From an uncultured Clostridia bacterium (GTDB lineage: Bacteria > Bacillota > Clostridia > UMGS1883): a DNA stretch of 64,000 bases. The notes beneath the pieces are model-generated. The model did no database searches, was not told where the DNA came from, and was given only the letters and a program-made list of their open reading frames with translations. Both the position numbers and the translations under genes were made by a program. Where the stretch lies: assembly GCA_934454525.1 (NCBI GenBank), contig CAKSFM010000010.1, positions 41,292-105,291 on the forward strand. Direction: 5' to 3'. This document shows positions 31,902 to 39,084 of this stretch, in pieces. Positions within the stretch are counted from its first letter, which is position 1. Every line of letters starts with the position of its first letter.

Positions 31902-32495
31902 ATGCCAAGTCAGAAAATTCTCGATGAAAAGAAGCAGATCGTATCCGCTCTTTCAGAACAGCTCAAGACTGCCGTTTCCGGCGTTTTCGTTGACTATTGC
32001 GGTCTTACTGTTGAACAGGATACAAAGCTTCGTAACAAGCTTCGTGAGGCAGGCGTTGAGTACAAGGTTGTAAAAAACACCCTTACACGCTTTGCAGCAA
32101 AGGAAGTTGGCTTTGATGAGCTTGATCCTATCCTTAACGGACCCACATCTCTTGCAATCAGCATGACGGATGAGGTTGCACCGGCTAAGGTTATTGCAGA
32201 TTTTGCAAAGGATAACGAGCAGCTCGAAATCAAGGCAGGATTTTTGGATGGAAAGGTGCTTGCCCTTGATGAAATCAAGAAGCTTGCAGCTACACCCAAC
32301 CGTGAAACTCTTCTTGCTAAAATGCTCGGCAGCATGAACGCTCCCATCAGCAATCTTGTCCGCACATTGCAGGCACTTGTTGATAACGGCGTAGAACCGG
32401 CTGACATTAAGGTTGAGAAGGCGGAGGAAGCTCCGGCAGAGGCTTCCGCGGAAGCAGCAGAGGCTCCGGCTGAAAGCGCACCCGCAGCAGAATAA
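31902..32495 (+). CDS. rplJ: 50S ribosomal protein L10
   Basis: A 197-residue L10: QKILDEKKQIVSALSEQLKT, YCGLTVEQDTKLRNKLREAG and VKNTLTRFAAKEVG. The C-terminus carries an extra Ala/Glu/Pro tail (PAEASAEAAEAPAESAPAAE) that makes it about 25 residues longer than usual. GTGAGGTGAG precedes the ATG. Confidence 0.97.
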   Translation: MPSQKILDEKKQIVSALSEQLKTAVSGVFVDYCGLTVEQDTKLRNKLREAGVEYKVVKNTLTRFAAKEVGFDELDPILNGPTSLAISMTDEVAPAKVIADFAKDNEQLEIKAGFLDGKVLALDEIKKLAATPNRETLLAKMLGSMNAPISNLVRTLQALVDNGVEPADIKVEKAEEAPAEASAEAAEAPAESAPAAE

Positions 32496-32533
32496 GAACA
32501 AATTTAAAACGAAATATTAGGAGGAAAGAAACA

Positions 32534-32905
32534 ATGAGTAAGATTGAAGAAATCATTGCTGAAATTAAAGAATTAAAGCTCCTCGAAGTAGCTGATCTTG
32601 TAAAGGCTATGGAGGAAGAATTCGGCGTAAGCGCAGCAGCTCCCGTTGCAGTTATGGCAGCAGGTGCAGAGGGCGGCGCAGCAGCTGAGGAAAAGACAGA
32701 CTTTGACGTTGTACTTGCAGAAGCAGGCGCAGAGAAGATTAAGGTTATAAAGATCGTTCGTGAAATCACAGGTCTTGGCCTTAAGGAAGCAAAGGCTGCT
32801 GTTGACGGCGCACCCACAACTCTTAAAGAGGGTGTTGCTAAGGACGACGCTGAGAAGTATAAGGCACAGCTTGAAGAAGTTGGCGCAAAGGTTGAACTTA
32901 AGTAA
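32534..32905 (+). CDS. rplL: 50S ribosomal protein L7/L12
   Basis: A 123-residue L7/L12: N-terminal dimer region (IEEIIAEIKELKLLEVADLV), Ala/Gly hinge, and C-terminal domain (VKIVREITGLGLKEAKAAVD-type; here VIKIVREITGLGLKEAKAA). AGGAGGAAAG precedes the ATG. It ends the operon before a 40-bp palindrome. Confidence 0.98.
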   Translation: MSKIEEIIAEIKELKLLEVADLVKAMEEEFGVSAAAPVAVMAAGAEGGAAAEEKTDFDVVLAEAGAEKIKVIKIVREITGLGLKEAKAAVDGAPTTLKEGVAKDDAEKYKAQLEEVGAKVELK

Positions 32906-32931
32906 TTTAACCTATACCTATCGCATTAAAA

Positions 32932-32975
32932 GAGGCTGTTTAAAAAGTCAATTGACTTTTTAAACAGCCTCCGCT
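32932..32975 (+). terminator. Terminator after rplL (perfect 40-bp palindrome)
   Basis: A perfect 20-bp inverted repeat (32932-32951 with 32952-32971) without a spacer, followed by CGCTTTTT. A near-identical palindrome lies after tatD at 63781-63820. Confidence 0.85.
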
Positions 32976-32998
32976 TTTTCAAGGGAGGAGGAATTGTG

Positions 32999-33631
32999 AT
33001 GGATTTTAAAGCAGCAATTTTTGACTTTGACGGAACACTTGTCAATTCCATGGGAATGTGGCAGAATATTGCCGTTGAATGGGCAAAGAAAAACGGCGTT
33101 GCGGTAACGCCGGAGCTGACAAATTCATTCAAATATGCAACGCTGGATCAAACGCTCGCTTATCTGCGTGACAATTACAGGGGAATAAACATAAATAAAA
33201 CCCTGCGTTCATGGTGCATGGCAGGACTGATAAAATATATAACATCAGTGCAGCCGATTGACGGCGCGCGTGAGTATTTGCACAAGCTGAAGAAAAACGG
33301 CATAAAAACCGCGATTGCAACGAACTGTCCGCGTCCGCTTTGCAAGGCGGCGCTTATCCGCCGCGGAATGTTAAAATATATTGACTGCATCATATCATCA
33401 ACATCTGTCGGCAAGGGTAAGGATGAACCTGATATATTCCTTAAAGCCGCACAAATGCTTGGAATTCCGCCCGAGGACTGCATGGTGTACGAGGACAGCC
33501 ATATTGCGCTCAGCGGCGTCAGAAAGGCAAATATGCGCTTTACTGCAATATATGCGCCCGATTCCCCCTGCACGGAGAAAATGCAGCGCGAATCGGATAT
33601 TTTCATCAAATCCTACCGCGAGCTTCTGTGA
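32999..33631 (+). CDS. HAD family phosphatase/beta-phosphoglucomutase-like
   Basis: A 210-residue HAD-superfamily protein: motif I FDFDGTLVNSMG (Asp9, Asp11), motif II TNCPRP, motif III KGKDEPDIF and motif IV VYEDSHIAL, with a helical cap between (about 17-85). This is the sugar-phosphatase/beta-phosphoglucomutase subgroup. The ATG at 32999 has GGGAGGAGG 8 bases upstream. The substrate is unknown. Confidence 0.88.
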   Translation: MDFKAAIFDFDGTLVNSMGMWQNIAVEWAKKNGVAVTPELTNSFKYATLDQTLAYLRDNYRGININKTLRSWCMAGLIKYITSVQPIDGAREYLHKLKKNGIKTAIATNCPRPLCKAALIRRGMLKYIDCIISSTSVGKGKDEPDIFLKAAQMLGIPPEDCMVYEDSHIALSGVRKANMRFTAIYAPDSPCTEKMQRESDIFIKSYRELL

Positions 33632-33645
33632 TAATGCACAGCCGT

Positions 33646-33834
33646 TTAAAGAACCTCACTGTTTTCGATTGCATAATCCAAAAGCAGATTTATCAGCTCA
33701 TTGCGTGAGCGATTCGTCTGCTTGGAAAGCAGGTCAAGGTTTGCGGCTGTTTTTTCTTTGATTCTTATGGAAAATGTTTTGTAGCCGTCCTCGCCTTTCA
33801 GATTTTTTCTGGTTATGGTAAGCTTTTCTCTCAT
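33646..33834 (-). CDS. Ribbon-helix-helix DNA-binding protein
   Basis: A 62-residue protein: a beta strand (YKTFSIRIKEKTAAN) followed by helices (LDLLSKQTNRSRNELINLLL), an Arc/MetJ-type ribbon-helix-helix. ATG 33834 has GGGGGTGGGA upstream. The divergent gene's promoter contains a perfect inverted repeat, a likely target. No toxin partner is seen beside it, so it is probably a stand-alone regulator. Confidence 0.75.
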   Translation of the reverse strand: MREKLTITRKNLKGEDGYKTFSIRIKEKTAANLDLLSKQTNRSRNELINLLLDYAIENSEVL

Positions 33835-33875
33835 TATCCCACCCCCGGCGTATGTCAAATATAAGCTATTATATC

Positions 33876-33916
33876 TTGACAATGGGAAATAATATATGTT
33901 ATAATATATAACATAT
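33876..33916 (+). promoter_or_regulatory. Promoter with a 10-bp palindromic operator
   Basis: TTGACA (33876-33881), 18 bases, TATAAT (33900-33905). ATATGTTATA-ATA-TATAACATAT (33894-33916) is a perfect inverted repeat covering the -10 box; a further AACATAT half-site follows near 33922. The ribbon-helix-helix protein encoded next to it is the obvious candidate binder. Confidence 0.65.
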
Positions 33917-33945
33917 TAATTAACATATGATACGGAGGGGATTTT

Positions 33946-34860
33946 ATGCAAGGTAAATTAAAAAAAGCTGCCATGCTGTGCGGCTGTGCGGCAATATTGT
34001 TTTTTCTTGCTTCGGTGAAAGCCGGAGCTGCCGAAATAGTCGGGGAAACGGTCTATACGGATATAATCGCATCGATAAACGATTATAATATTGCGTCTTT
34101 TAATCTTGACGGGAACACGGTTGTGGTTGCCGAGGACTTAAGAAATTACGGCTTTGACGTAGTTTGGAGCAGCGAGGCACGCACATTGTCAATCAGCAGA
34201 AACGGAAGCAATAATGTCGCAAGCACATATATTGCGCCGAAAATCCCGAGGACGCTTATTGGGACGAAAGCAAACGATGTTCTCAAAACGGATATTCAAA
34301 CGTATATTAACGGGAATTGGGTGCCGAGCTTTAATATTAACGGTCAGACGGTTCTGCGCTTCGATGCCTTAAATGTGTTCGGGAACGTTTCTTATGACAA
34401 TAGTATACGGCGGCTGCGCCTTGATATCCGTGACGGGCTGAATTATAAAATAAGTCCGCCGTCACTGATGCCCGGCGATAATCCGTCGGCTATTCCCAAC
34501 GGATTGTATTTCAAGCTTGACAGCGTCGGCGGAATCCGTATACGTTGGACGGCAGTAAATAATACAAACAAGACGATAAATTATTACACAACTACATACT
34601 ATATGTATAATCCTGTGGGTGATCCGGCGTATGATATTGTCAGCGGACAAAGTTATTTTGAGAGGAGGCTGGTCGGTCCTGTTTATCCGGGAGAATGGCT
34701 TGTGAATTTTACAGGACAAAATGACCTTCCGCCGGCATATTCCTCTTTGTGCGAAGCCGTTGTTCTTGACACAATCAAGCTTGAATACAGTGACGGAACG
34801 AGCGAAACGATATATTACGGCGGTTACGGTGAAAGGCAGGATGGCAGCGGAGTGTTATAA
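33946..34860 (+). CDS. Secreted protein with stalk (Cu-amine-oxidase-N-like) domain
   Basis: A 304-residue exported protein. A signal peptide (about 1-28, ending AGAAE) is followed by two copies of a short beta module (ASFNLDGNTVVVAEDLRNYG with WSSEARTLSIS, and SFNINGQTVLRFDALNVFG with YDNSIRRLRLD), the pattern of the copper amine oxidase N-terminal/stalk domain. Residues from about 190 form a separate beta domain (GGIRIRWTAVNNTNKTINYY). GGAGGGG precedes the ATG. The function is unknown; surface attachment or carbohydrate contact is possible. Confidence 0.75.
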   Translation: MQGKLKKAAMLCGCAAILFFLASVKAGAAEIVGETVYTDIIASINDYNIASFNLDGNTVVVAEDLRNYGFDVVWSSEARTLSISRNGSNNVASTYIAPKIPRTLIGTKANDVLKTDIQTYINGNWVPSFNINGQTVLRFDALNVFGNVSYDNSIRRLRLDIRDGLNYKISPPSLMPGDNPSAIPNGLYFKLDSVGGIRIRWTAVNNTNKTINYYTTTYYMYNPVGDPAYDIVSGQSYFERRLVGPVYPGEWLVNFTGQNDLPPAYSSLCEAVVLDTIKLEYSDGTSETIYYGGYGERQDGSGVL

Positions 34861-34900
34861 GGGGCGGTCGGCGTATCGCCTGTTTTATCGGTAAAAATAA

Positions 34901-35230
34901 AAAAGGTGCAGCAGTAAAGCCACAACCCGATAAGGAAGTATTGGTTTTGAAAGCCGTTCTTTAAGTTTATACTTCGTAAATAGGCGGTCGTATACGTCAG
35001 TATTACGACCGCCTATTTTCTTGTCTAAATCTTAAATTCCGACCTTCAAAACTGCTTTGCACCCTGTAAACAATATTTTTTGATGAAGTTCAAGGCAAAA
35101 AAGCGAGTAATCCTGTCGGATTCCGAGCCTTTTTTAACGCTGAAATTCGCAAAAAAGATGTTTAGCAGGGCAATACTTCCTTATCGGGCTGTGGCTAAAA
35201 TGTGATTTCATTTTACTGCCGCACCCTTTT
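34901..35230 (+). mobile_element. MITE-like element, family 2
   Basis: A gene-free 330-bp stretch with long terminal inverted repeats. The left end reads AAAAGGTGCAGCAGTAAAGC then CACAACCCGATAAGGAAG; the reverse complement of the right end reads AAAAGGGTGCGGCAGTAAAA, a 14-base insert, then CACAGCCCGATAAGGAAG. Inside is a hairpin (TAGGCGGTCGTA/TACGACCGCCTA, about 34981-35015). No coding sequence. Only one copy is in the window. Confidence 0.65.
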
Positions 35231-35244
35231 CTGCATTTCGGAGT

Positions 35245-35604
35245 TCAGGAAACAAACTTTAAAAACTTTACTACCCACCAAATCGTAAACAAATGTATGT
35301 TTATAAAAATATATATTATTCCTATGCCGCCAAGGATGCCGGTGATTAAACGCCGAAAATTGTTGCTCTCTATTTTGAAAATAAACTGTATCAGACCGTC
35401 AGCAATCATCGGAACGACAAGCAGCGGCATGAATAAATGATTATCGCAGTTCGTTATAAATGCTGCAATAACGCCGATAAAATAACCCGCCAAAATACCT
35501 GTGCATCTTGCGCACAAGGGGAATTGTTTTCCTTTAAAATGAAATGACCTTTCCGGCTTTTGGTGGCACATAAAGGCAATGGCAAGAAACTTGCTGAGTT
35601 TCAT
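35245..35604 (-). CDS. DUF2085 membrane protein
   Basis: A 119-residue membrane protein with the DUF2085 pattern: MCHQKPERSFHFKGKQFPLC, then ARCTGILAGYFIG, and three or four hydrophobic segments. The Cys-His motif may bind metal; the role is unknown. It follows the zinc-ribbon gene by five bases and is probably in the same transcript. No strong ribosome binding site is seen. Confidence 0.85.
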   Translation of the reverse strand: MKLSKFLAIAFMCHQKPERSFHFKGKQFPLCARCTGILAGYFIGVIAAFITNCDNHLFMPLLVVPMIADGLIQFIFKIESNNFRRLITGILGGIGIIYIFINIHLFTIWWVVKFLKFVS

Positions 35605-35609
35605 GCTAA

Positions 35610-35924
35610 TTAAAAGTTGCTAAATCCTATCGTTCCGATAGCCGCACCGATGATAACGGCGTAAATTGCATAGATTATTACCGATAAAATTACGCCCACC
35701 AATGCTCCTTTGCCGGCTGATTTAGCTTTTAACGGTGTGTTTTCTCTCCAAACCAGATAGAGAACGAGTCCGACAACAGGAACACAAAAACCCAACAGCG
35801 CCCACCCGAAGCTGCTCGAATCATTTTGGCTTTGTAAAGCGCGGTTATCCTGTGCACAGCCGCATCCCGGGCAAATCACAGCGTCATCCATAATTTCTTT
35901 TCCGCATTTTGAACAATATTTCAT
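35610..35924 (-). CDS. Zinc-ribbon membrane protein
   Basis: A 104-residue protein: N-terminal zinc ribbon (MKYCSKCGKEIMDDAVICPG with CGC), a short linker and two membrane helices (WALLGFCVPVVGLVLYLVW and GVILSVIIYAIYAVIIGAA). AAAGGTG precedes the ATG. Such proteins are common in Bacillota and of unknown role. Confidence 0.8.
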   Translation of the reverse strand: MKYCSKCGKEIMDDAVICPGCGCAQDNRALQSQNDSSSFGWALLGFCVPVVGLVLYLVWRENTPLKAKSAGKGALVGVILSVIIYAIYAVIIGAAIGTIGFSNF

Positions 35925-36041
35925 TTTTTATCACCTTTCGTAAAAATTTGTTGATGTATGTCAGTAGTATTTTATCCTACTTTATGCGATTTGTCAATAC
36001 CATATGCGATATTAGCGTATAATTATTTTGAGGTGATTGCT

Positions 36042-36194
36042 TTGAAACCATTGAAAAATAAAATCAGCATAACTATTGACAGTGATATACTGGAAAAAAT
36101 ACGGCTTTATGCGGAGAATGACGATCGTTCTTTATCGCAATATATAAATATTGTTTTAAAGGCACATATAAACAAAAGGGAATCAAATTCATAA
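36042..36194 (+). CDS. Small ribbon-helix-helix protein
   Basis: A 50-residue Arc-like protein from a TTG start with GAGGTG upstream: KNKISITIDSDILEKIRLYA then DRSLSQYINIVLKAHI. The upstream region has two TATGCGAT repeats 20 bases apart (35983 and 36003), which may be its operator, and TATAAT at 36018. No toxin-like partner follows. Confidence 0.65.
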   Translation: MKPLKNKISITIDSDILEKIRLYAENDDRSLSQYINIVLKAHINKRESNS

Positions 36195-36220
36195 AGCTTA
36201 TATGCTTAAAAGCGGCTGAA

Positions 36221-36259
36221 TTCAAAAATAAAGCATTTCAATAATGCTTTATTTTTGAA
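36221..36259. terminator. Terminator after the small ribbon-helix-helix gene
   Basis: A perfect 16-bp stem (36221-36236 with 36244-36259), AT-rich, whose own arms supply A- and T-runs. Confidence 0.65.
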
Positions 36260-36280
36260 CGTAATGAACAGTTTGGATAT

Positions 36281-36419
36281 ATGTGCCGCAGGCGCATCCC
36301 GCAAAAAGGTGGCAGCGGCAGTGAGCCGTTGTGAGTGCATTTGCAAGCGAACAGGCAAGCCGAGCGCGGCCTGCTGCCATAAAGGAGGAACAGTGCAGCA
36401 GGTGACTGTTTTTTTATGA
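36281..36419 (+). ncRNA. Structured RNA, probably remnant of a holin-like toxin locus
   Basis: ATGTGCC/GGCGCAT (36281-36297), then TGGCAGC (36310-36316) pairing with GCTGCCA (36373-36379), a CGGC/GCCG hairpin inside, a strong AAAGGAGG (36381-36388), GTG (36393) and a frame of only eight codons, then AACAGT/ACTGTT and a T-run (36389-36415). CCTGCTGC (36370-36377) can also pair with GCAGCAGG (36395-36402), which would hide the ribosome site. As I recall, the leader resembles that of small clostridial holin-like toxin genes; the toxin frame is cut short here. No gene follows on this strand. Confidence 0.4.
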
Positions 36420-36420
36420 T

Positions 36421-36455
36421 AAAAAAATCGGAACAAGCATAACTTGTTCCGATTT
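36421..36455 (-). terminator. Terminator of the tRNA operon
   Basis: On the minus strand a 13-bp stem (36425-36437 with 36443-36455) followed by a T-run. It starts at the last base of the tRNA-Cys CCA. Confidence 0.9.
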
Positions 36456-36528
36456 GGAGGCGCCACCCAGACTTGAACTGGGGGTAAAGGCTTTGCAGGC
36501 CTCTGCCTTACCACTTGGCTATGGCGCC
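36455..36528 (-). tRNA. tRNA-Cys (GCA)
   Basis: A 74-nt cloverleaf with acceptor GGCGCCA/TGGCGCC, anticodon GCA in CTGCAAA, T-loop GTTCAAGTC and encoded CCA. Last gene of a five-tRNA transcript. Confidence 0.96.
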
Positions 36529-36562
36529 ATATTATAAAAGACGCCTCGGCGCCTTTTATCTT

Positions 36563-36637
36563 TGGAGCGGAAGACGAGATTCGAACTCGCGACGTTCACC
36601 TTGGCAAGGTGACGCTCTACCACTGAGCCACTCCCGC
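36563..36637 (-). tRNA. tRNA-Gly (GCC)
   Basis: A 75-nt cloverleaf; acceptor starts GCGGGAG, anticodon GCC in CTTGCCAAG, T-loop GTTCGAATC, encoded CCA. Confidence 0.96.
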
Positions 36638-36640
36638 AAA

Positions 36641-36716
36641 TGGTGCCTTCGACTGGAATCGAACCAGTGACACAGGGATTTTCAGTCCCTTGCTCTACCG
36701 ACTGAGCTACAAAGGC
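36641..36716 (-). tRNA. tRNA-Phe (GAA)
   Basis: A 76-nt cloverleaf; acceptor starts GCCTTTG, anticodon GAA in ACTGAAAAT, T-loop GTTCGATTC, encoded CCA. Confidence 0.96.
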
Positions 36717-36722
36717 GAAAAA

Positions 36723-36799
36723 TGGCGACCCGGATGAGGCTCGAACTCACGACCTCCAGCGTGACAGGCTGGCGTTCTAACCAACTGAACTACCGGGCC
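36723..36799 (-). tRNA. tRNA-Asp (GTC)
   Basis: A 77-nt cloverleaf; acceptor starts GGCCCGG, anticodon GTC in CCTGTCACG, T-loop GTTCGAGCC, encoded CCA. Confidence 0.96.
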
Positions 36800-36802
36800 A
36801 AA

Positions 36803-36878
36803 TGGTGGGAACAATAGGGCTCGAACCTATGACCCTCTGCTTGTAAGGCAGATGCTCTCCCAGCTGAGCTATGCTCCC
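36803..36878 (-). tRNA. tRNA-Val (TAC)
   Basis: A 76-nt cloverleaf; acceptor starts GGGAGCA, anticodon TAC in CCTTACAAG, T-loop GTTCGAGCC, encoded CCA. First gene of the tRNA transcript. Confidence 0.96.
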
Positions 36879-36912
36879 ACATTGCGGCAGCTTTAGCGCC
36901 GACAACGTTGAT

Positions 36913-36941
36913 ATTATAGCAAAGAGTTTGATGAATGTCAA
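36913..36941 (-). promoter_or_regulatory. Promoter of the tRNA operon
   Basis: On the minus strand a perfect consensus: TTGACA (36936-36941), 17 bases, TATAAT (36913-36918), 35 bases before tRNA-Val. Confidence 0.92.
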
Positions 36942-37003
36942 TACTTTTTGCAAATTTTTTTAAAAAACTTTTTCGGGGTATTTCGGAAAGACCTTTTTGA
37001 GGG

Positions 37004-38242
37004 TCAGACAAGCTCTCCGGCGGCGCTCATAACCGCGAGACGTGCGCTTTCATAGGTTATTCCGCCCTGCATGAAGCAGACATACGGCGGTTTTATCGGC
37101 GCATCGGCAGACAGTTCAATGCTTGCGCCGGAAACGAAAGTTCCTGCCGCCATGATTACCCGGTGCTGATAACCGGGCATATCCCACGGCATCGGCAGCG
37201 CGTAGCTGTCAACGGGGGAGGCTTTCTGAATTGCCTGGATAAATTTTATGAGCTTCTCCTCATCGCCGAACTTTACTGCCTGAATTATATCCGTATGCGG
37301 TTCGTGCGGCCCGGGATTGACTTCGCAGCCTAATTTTTCAAGAAGCGCACCGCTGAATACAGCCGTTTTAAGCGCCTGCGCAACAACGTGCGGCGCGGTG
37401 AAAAAACCCTGATACATAAAACGGTTCTGACCGAGCGTTGCTCCGCATTCCGCACCAAGTCCGGGCGCAGTCTGCCTGTATGCCGCAAGCTCGACATATT
37501 TCTTTTTCCCGGCAATATATCCGCCGGACTGCGCCAGTCCTCCGCCGGGATTTTTTATAAGCGAACCAACAATTAAATCCGCCCCATGCTGCGTCGGCTC
37601 TGTTCTTTCGGCAAATTCACCGTAGCAGTTATCAACAATGCACACGGTATCGTTTTTTATGCTTTTGATAAATGAAATCGCTTCGCCGAGCGATGCGCAG
37701 CTGAGCGTTTGCCGCCAGTCATAACCCTTTGAACGCTGAAGTATAACCGCCTTGACATCGGGTGTGAGTGCGGCTTTGAGTGCCTCAAAATCAACTGTGC
37801 CGTCTTTTTTCAAATCCACTTGCTTATAATTAACTCCGAAATCGCGCAGAGAACCGTTTCCGCTTTCACCGGAGATTCCGATGACCTCCTCAAGAGTGTC
37901 GTAAGGCTTTCCTGTTGCGGCAAGGAGCGTATCGCCCGGGCGCAGCACCGAGAAAAGCGCAATGGTAAGGCAGTGTGTTCCGTTGACGATATTGTGGCGG
38001 ACGAGCGCGTCCTCTGCACCGAAAACCTCAGCGTATATTTTATCGAGCGTGTCACGCCCGGTATCGCCGTAGCCGTAACCCGTCGTATGGCTGAAGCATG
38101 CCTCGCTTACCCTGTTGGAAATAAACGCGTCGAGAACCTTTTCCTGGTTAAAACGAGCCGTTTCGTCAATTTCCCTGAACTGCGCCGTGCACTCGTCCTC
38201 GGCAGCGGCGGCAAGCCGCCTTATTTCTTCTTTAATCTGCAT
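37004..38242 (-). CDS. Alr-type PLP enzyme (methionine gamma-lyase family)
   Basis: A 412-residue fold-type-I PLP enzyme of the family called aluminum resistance protein (PF06838). HTTGYGYGDTGRDTLDKIYA, FGAEDALVRHNIVNGTHCLT, ILQRSKGYDWRQTLS, VDNCYGEFAE and the lysine region DLIVGSLIKNPGGGLAQSGG are conserved. It is probably a C-S lyase acting on cystathionine- or methionine-like substrates; the physiological reaction is not settled. The start overlaps the stop of the preceding peptidase gene (TAATG), so the three genes form one transcript. Confidence 0.9.
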   Translation of the reverse strand: MQIKEEIRRLAAAAEDECTAQFREIDETARFNQEKVLDAFISNRVSEACFSHTTGYGYGDTGRDTLDKIYAEVFGAEDALVRHNIVNGTHCLTIALFSVLRPGDTLLAATGKPYDTLEEVIGISGESGNGSLRDFGVNYKQVDLKKDGTVDFEALKAALTPDVKAVILQRSKGYDWRQTLSCASLGEAISFIKSIKNDTVCIVDNCYGEFAERTEPTQHGADLIVGSLIKNPGGGLAQSGGYIAGKKKYVELAAYRQTAPGLGAECGATLGQNRFMYQGFFTAPHVVAQALKTAVFSGALLEKLGCEVNPGPHEPHTDIIQAVKFGDEEKLIKFIQAIQKASPVDSYALPMPWDMPGYQHRVIMAAGTFVSGASIELSADAPIKPPYVCFMQGGITYESARLAVMSAAGELV

Positions 38243-38688
38243 TATTTACTCAATCTCCCTTTAATTTCGCACAAGCGGCGTTTTGTTCTGATATACAAAG
38301 GGCCTAAAATCCCCCAAAGCCGAAATTCGAGCGTTCCGGAATAAATCGGTCTGCCTGCGCGGATAACGCATTTAACAACTCCGATTATATCGGAATCAGT
38401 GATTCCGGTTTCAAATTCACCCTGATGATCTCCGCGCATAAGATACTGACCGTCAGCTGTCTTTTTCACAAGCCTGTGCATAACAAACGCACCGTTTTTT
38501 CTGCGGTAGAACGGTATATCATATTTTTTCAGACCGCCGCCGTATGCTCCGATGACAACTTCGTCGATTCCCTGGCGCACAAGCGGAAGCATACTTGTGC
38601 CGTTCGGCTTGAAGCGCACCTCTCCGCCGTCTTTAAGCTGCTGCTCGATAAGCGGCAGCATCTGTTCAAAAGTAACTTTTTCATTCAT
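38242..38688 (-). CDS. S24/S26 family peptidase-like protein
   Basis: A 148-residue protein resembling a short signal peptidase. The catalytic Ser lies in FKPNGTSMLPLVRQG and a His in FVMHRLVKKTADGQYLMRGD, the Ser-His plan of the SipW/S26B type rather than Ser-Lys. A hydrophobic patch lies near the C-terminus (LWGILGPLYI). It is coupled with a PqqD-like gene; this pair recalls peptide-maturation clusters. ATG 38688 has GGAAGA 9 bases upstream; a TTG at 38697 overlaps the previous stop and is the alternative. Confidence 0.78.
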   Translation of the reverse strand: MNEKVTFEQMLPLIEQQLKDGGEVRFKPNGTSMLPLVRQGIDEVVIGAYGGGLKKYDIPFYRRKNGAFVMHRLVKKTADGQYLMRGDHQGEFETGITDSDIIGVVKCVIRAGRPIYSGTLEFRLWGILGPLYIRTKRRLCEIKGRLSK

Positions 38689-38693
38689 GACGG

Positions 38694-38957
38694 TCAATCT
38701 TCCAGGATTCCGCGGCTGCGCAGCTTTTCCGCAAACGCATCGATATCGGCAGCTGCGGTCTGAGAGTCCACATCGTACTCGGCGGTGACCCTTTTCAGCA
38801 TATCGTCCTTGCTTATTCCCTCGGAAAGAAGCTCCCAGAAAAACAATCCCGTGTCATTCAGCGTAAGCATTCCGTTAAAGTCAACCTGAGCGCCGACCGG
38901 AACAACAATGTTTTTGCCTGCAACGCTTTTTAAAATAAATCCGTCACGAATTTTCAT
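38694..38957 (-). CDS. PqqD-like peptide-binding protein
   Basis: An 87-residue PqqD-fold protein: MKIRDGFILKSVAGKNIVVP, LTLNDTGLFFWELLSEGISK and VDSQTAAADIDAFAEKLRSR. PqqD-like proteins bind precursor peptides for modifying enzymes. Here no radical SAM partner or precursor peptide gene was recognised, only the S24/S26-like peptidase gene next to it. GAGGTG precedes the ATG. Confidence 0.85.
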   Translation of the reverse strand: MKIRDGFILKSVAGKNIVVPVGAQVDFNGMLTLNDTGLFFWELLSEGISKDDMLKRVTAEYDVDSQTAAADIDAFAEKLRSRGILED

Positions 38958-39084
38958 TTTCAACACCTCAAAAAAATATTTATAAGGAGATTTTAACATA
39001 AATAAAGGATAAAATCAAGAAAAATACTTGTAAATCAAAGGTATATTATGTTAAAATGATTAATCATAAAAGGAGGTGCGGAGA

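Noticed and set aside
33646..33834. Type II toxin-antitoxin module at the ribbon-helix-helix gene
   Set aside because: No toxin-sized partner gene lies next to it on the same strand.
36206..36514. A 102-codon minus-strand frame over the tRNA-Cys gene
   Set aside because: It includes the tRNA-Cys and its terminator; the clear tRNA and RNA structures explain the region.
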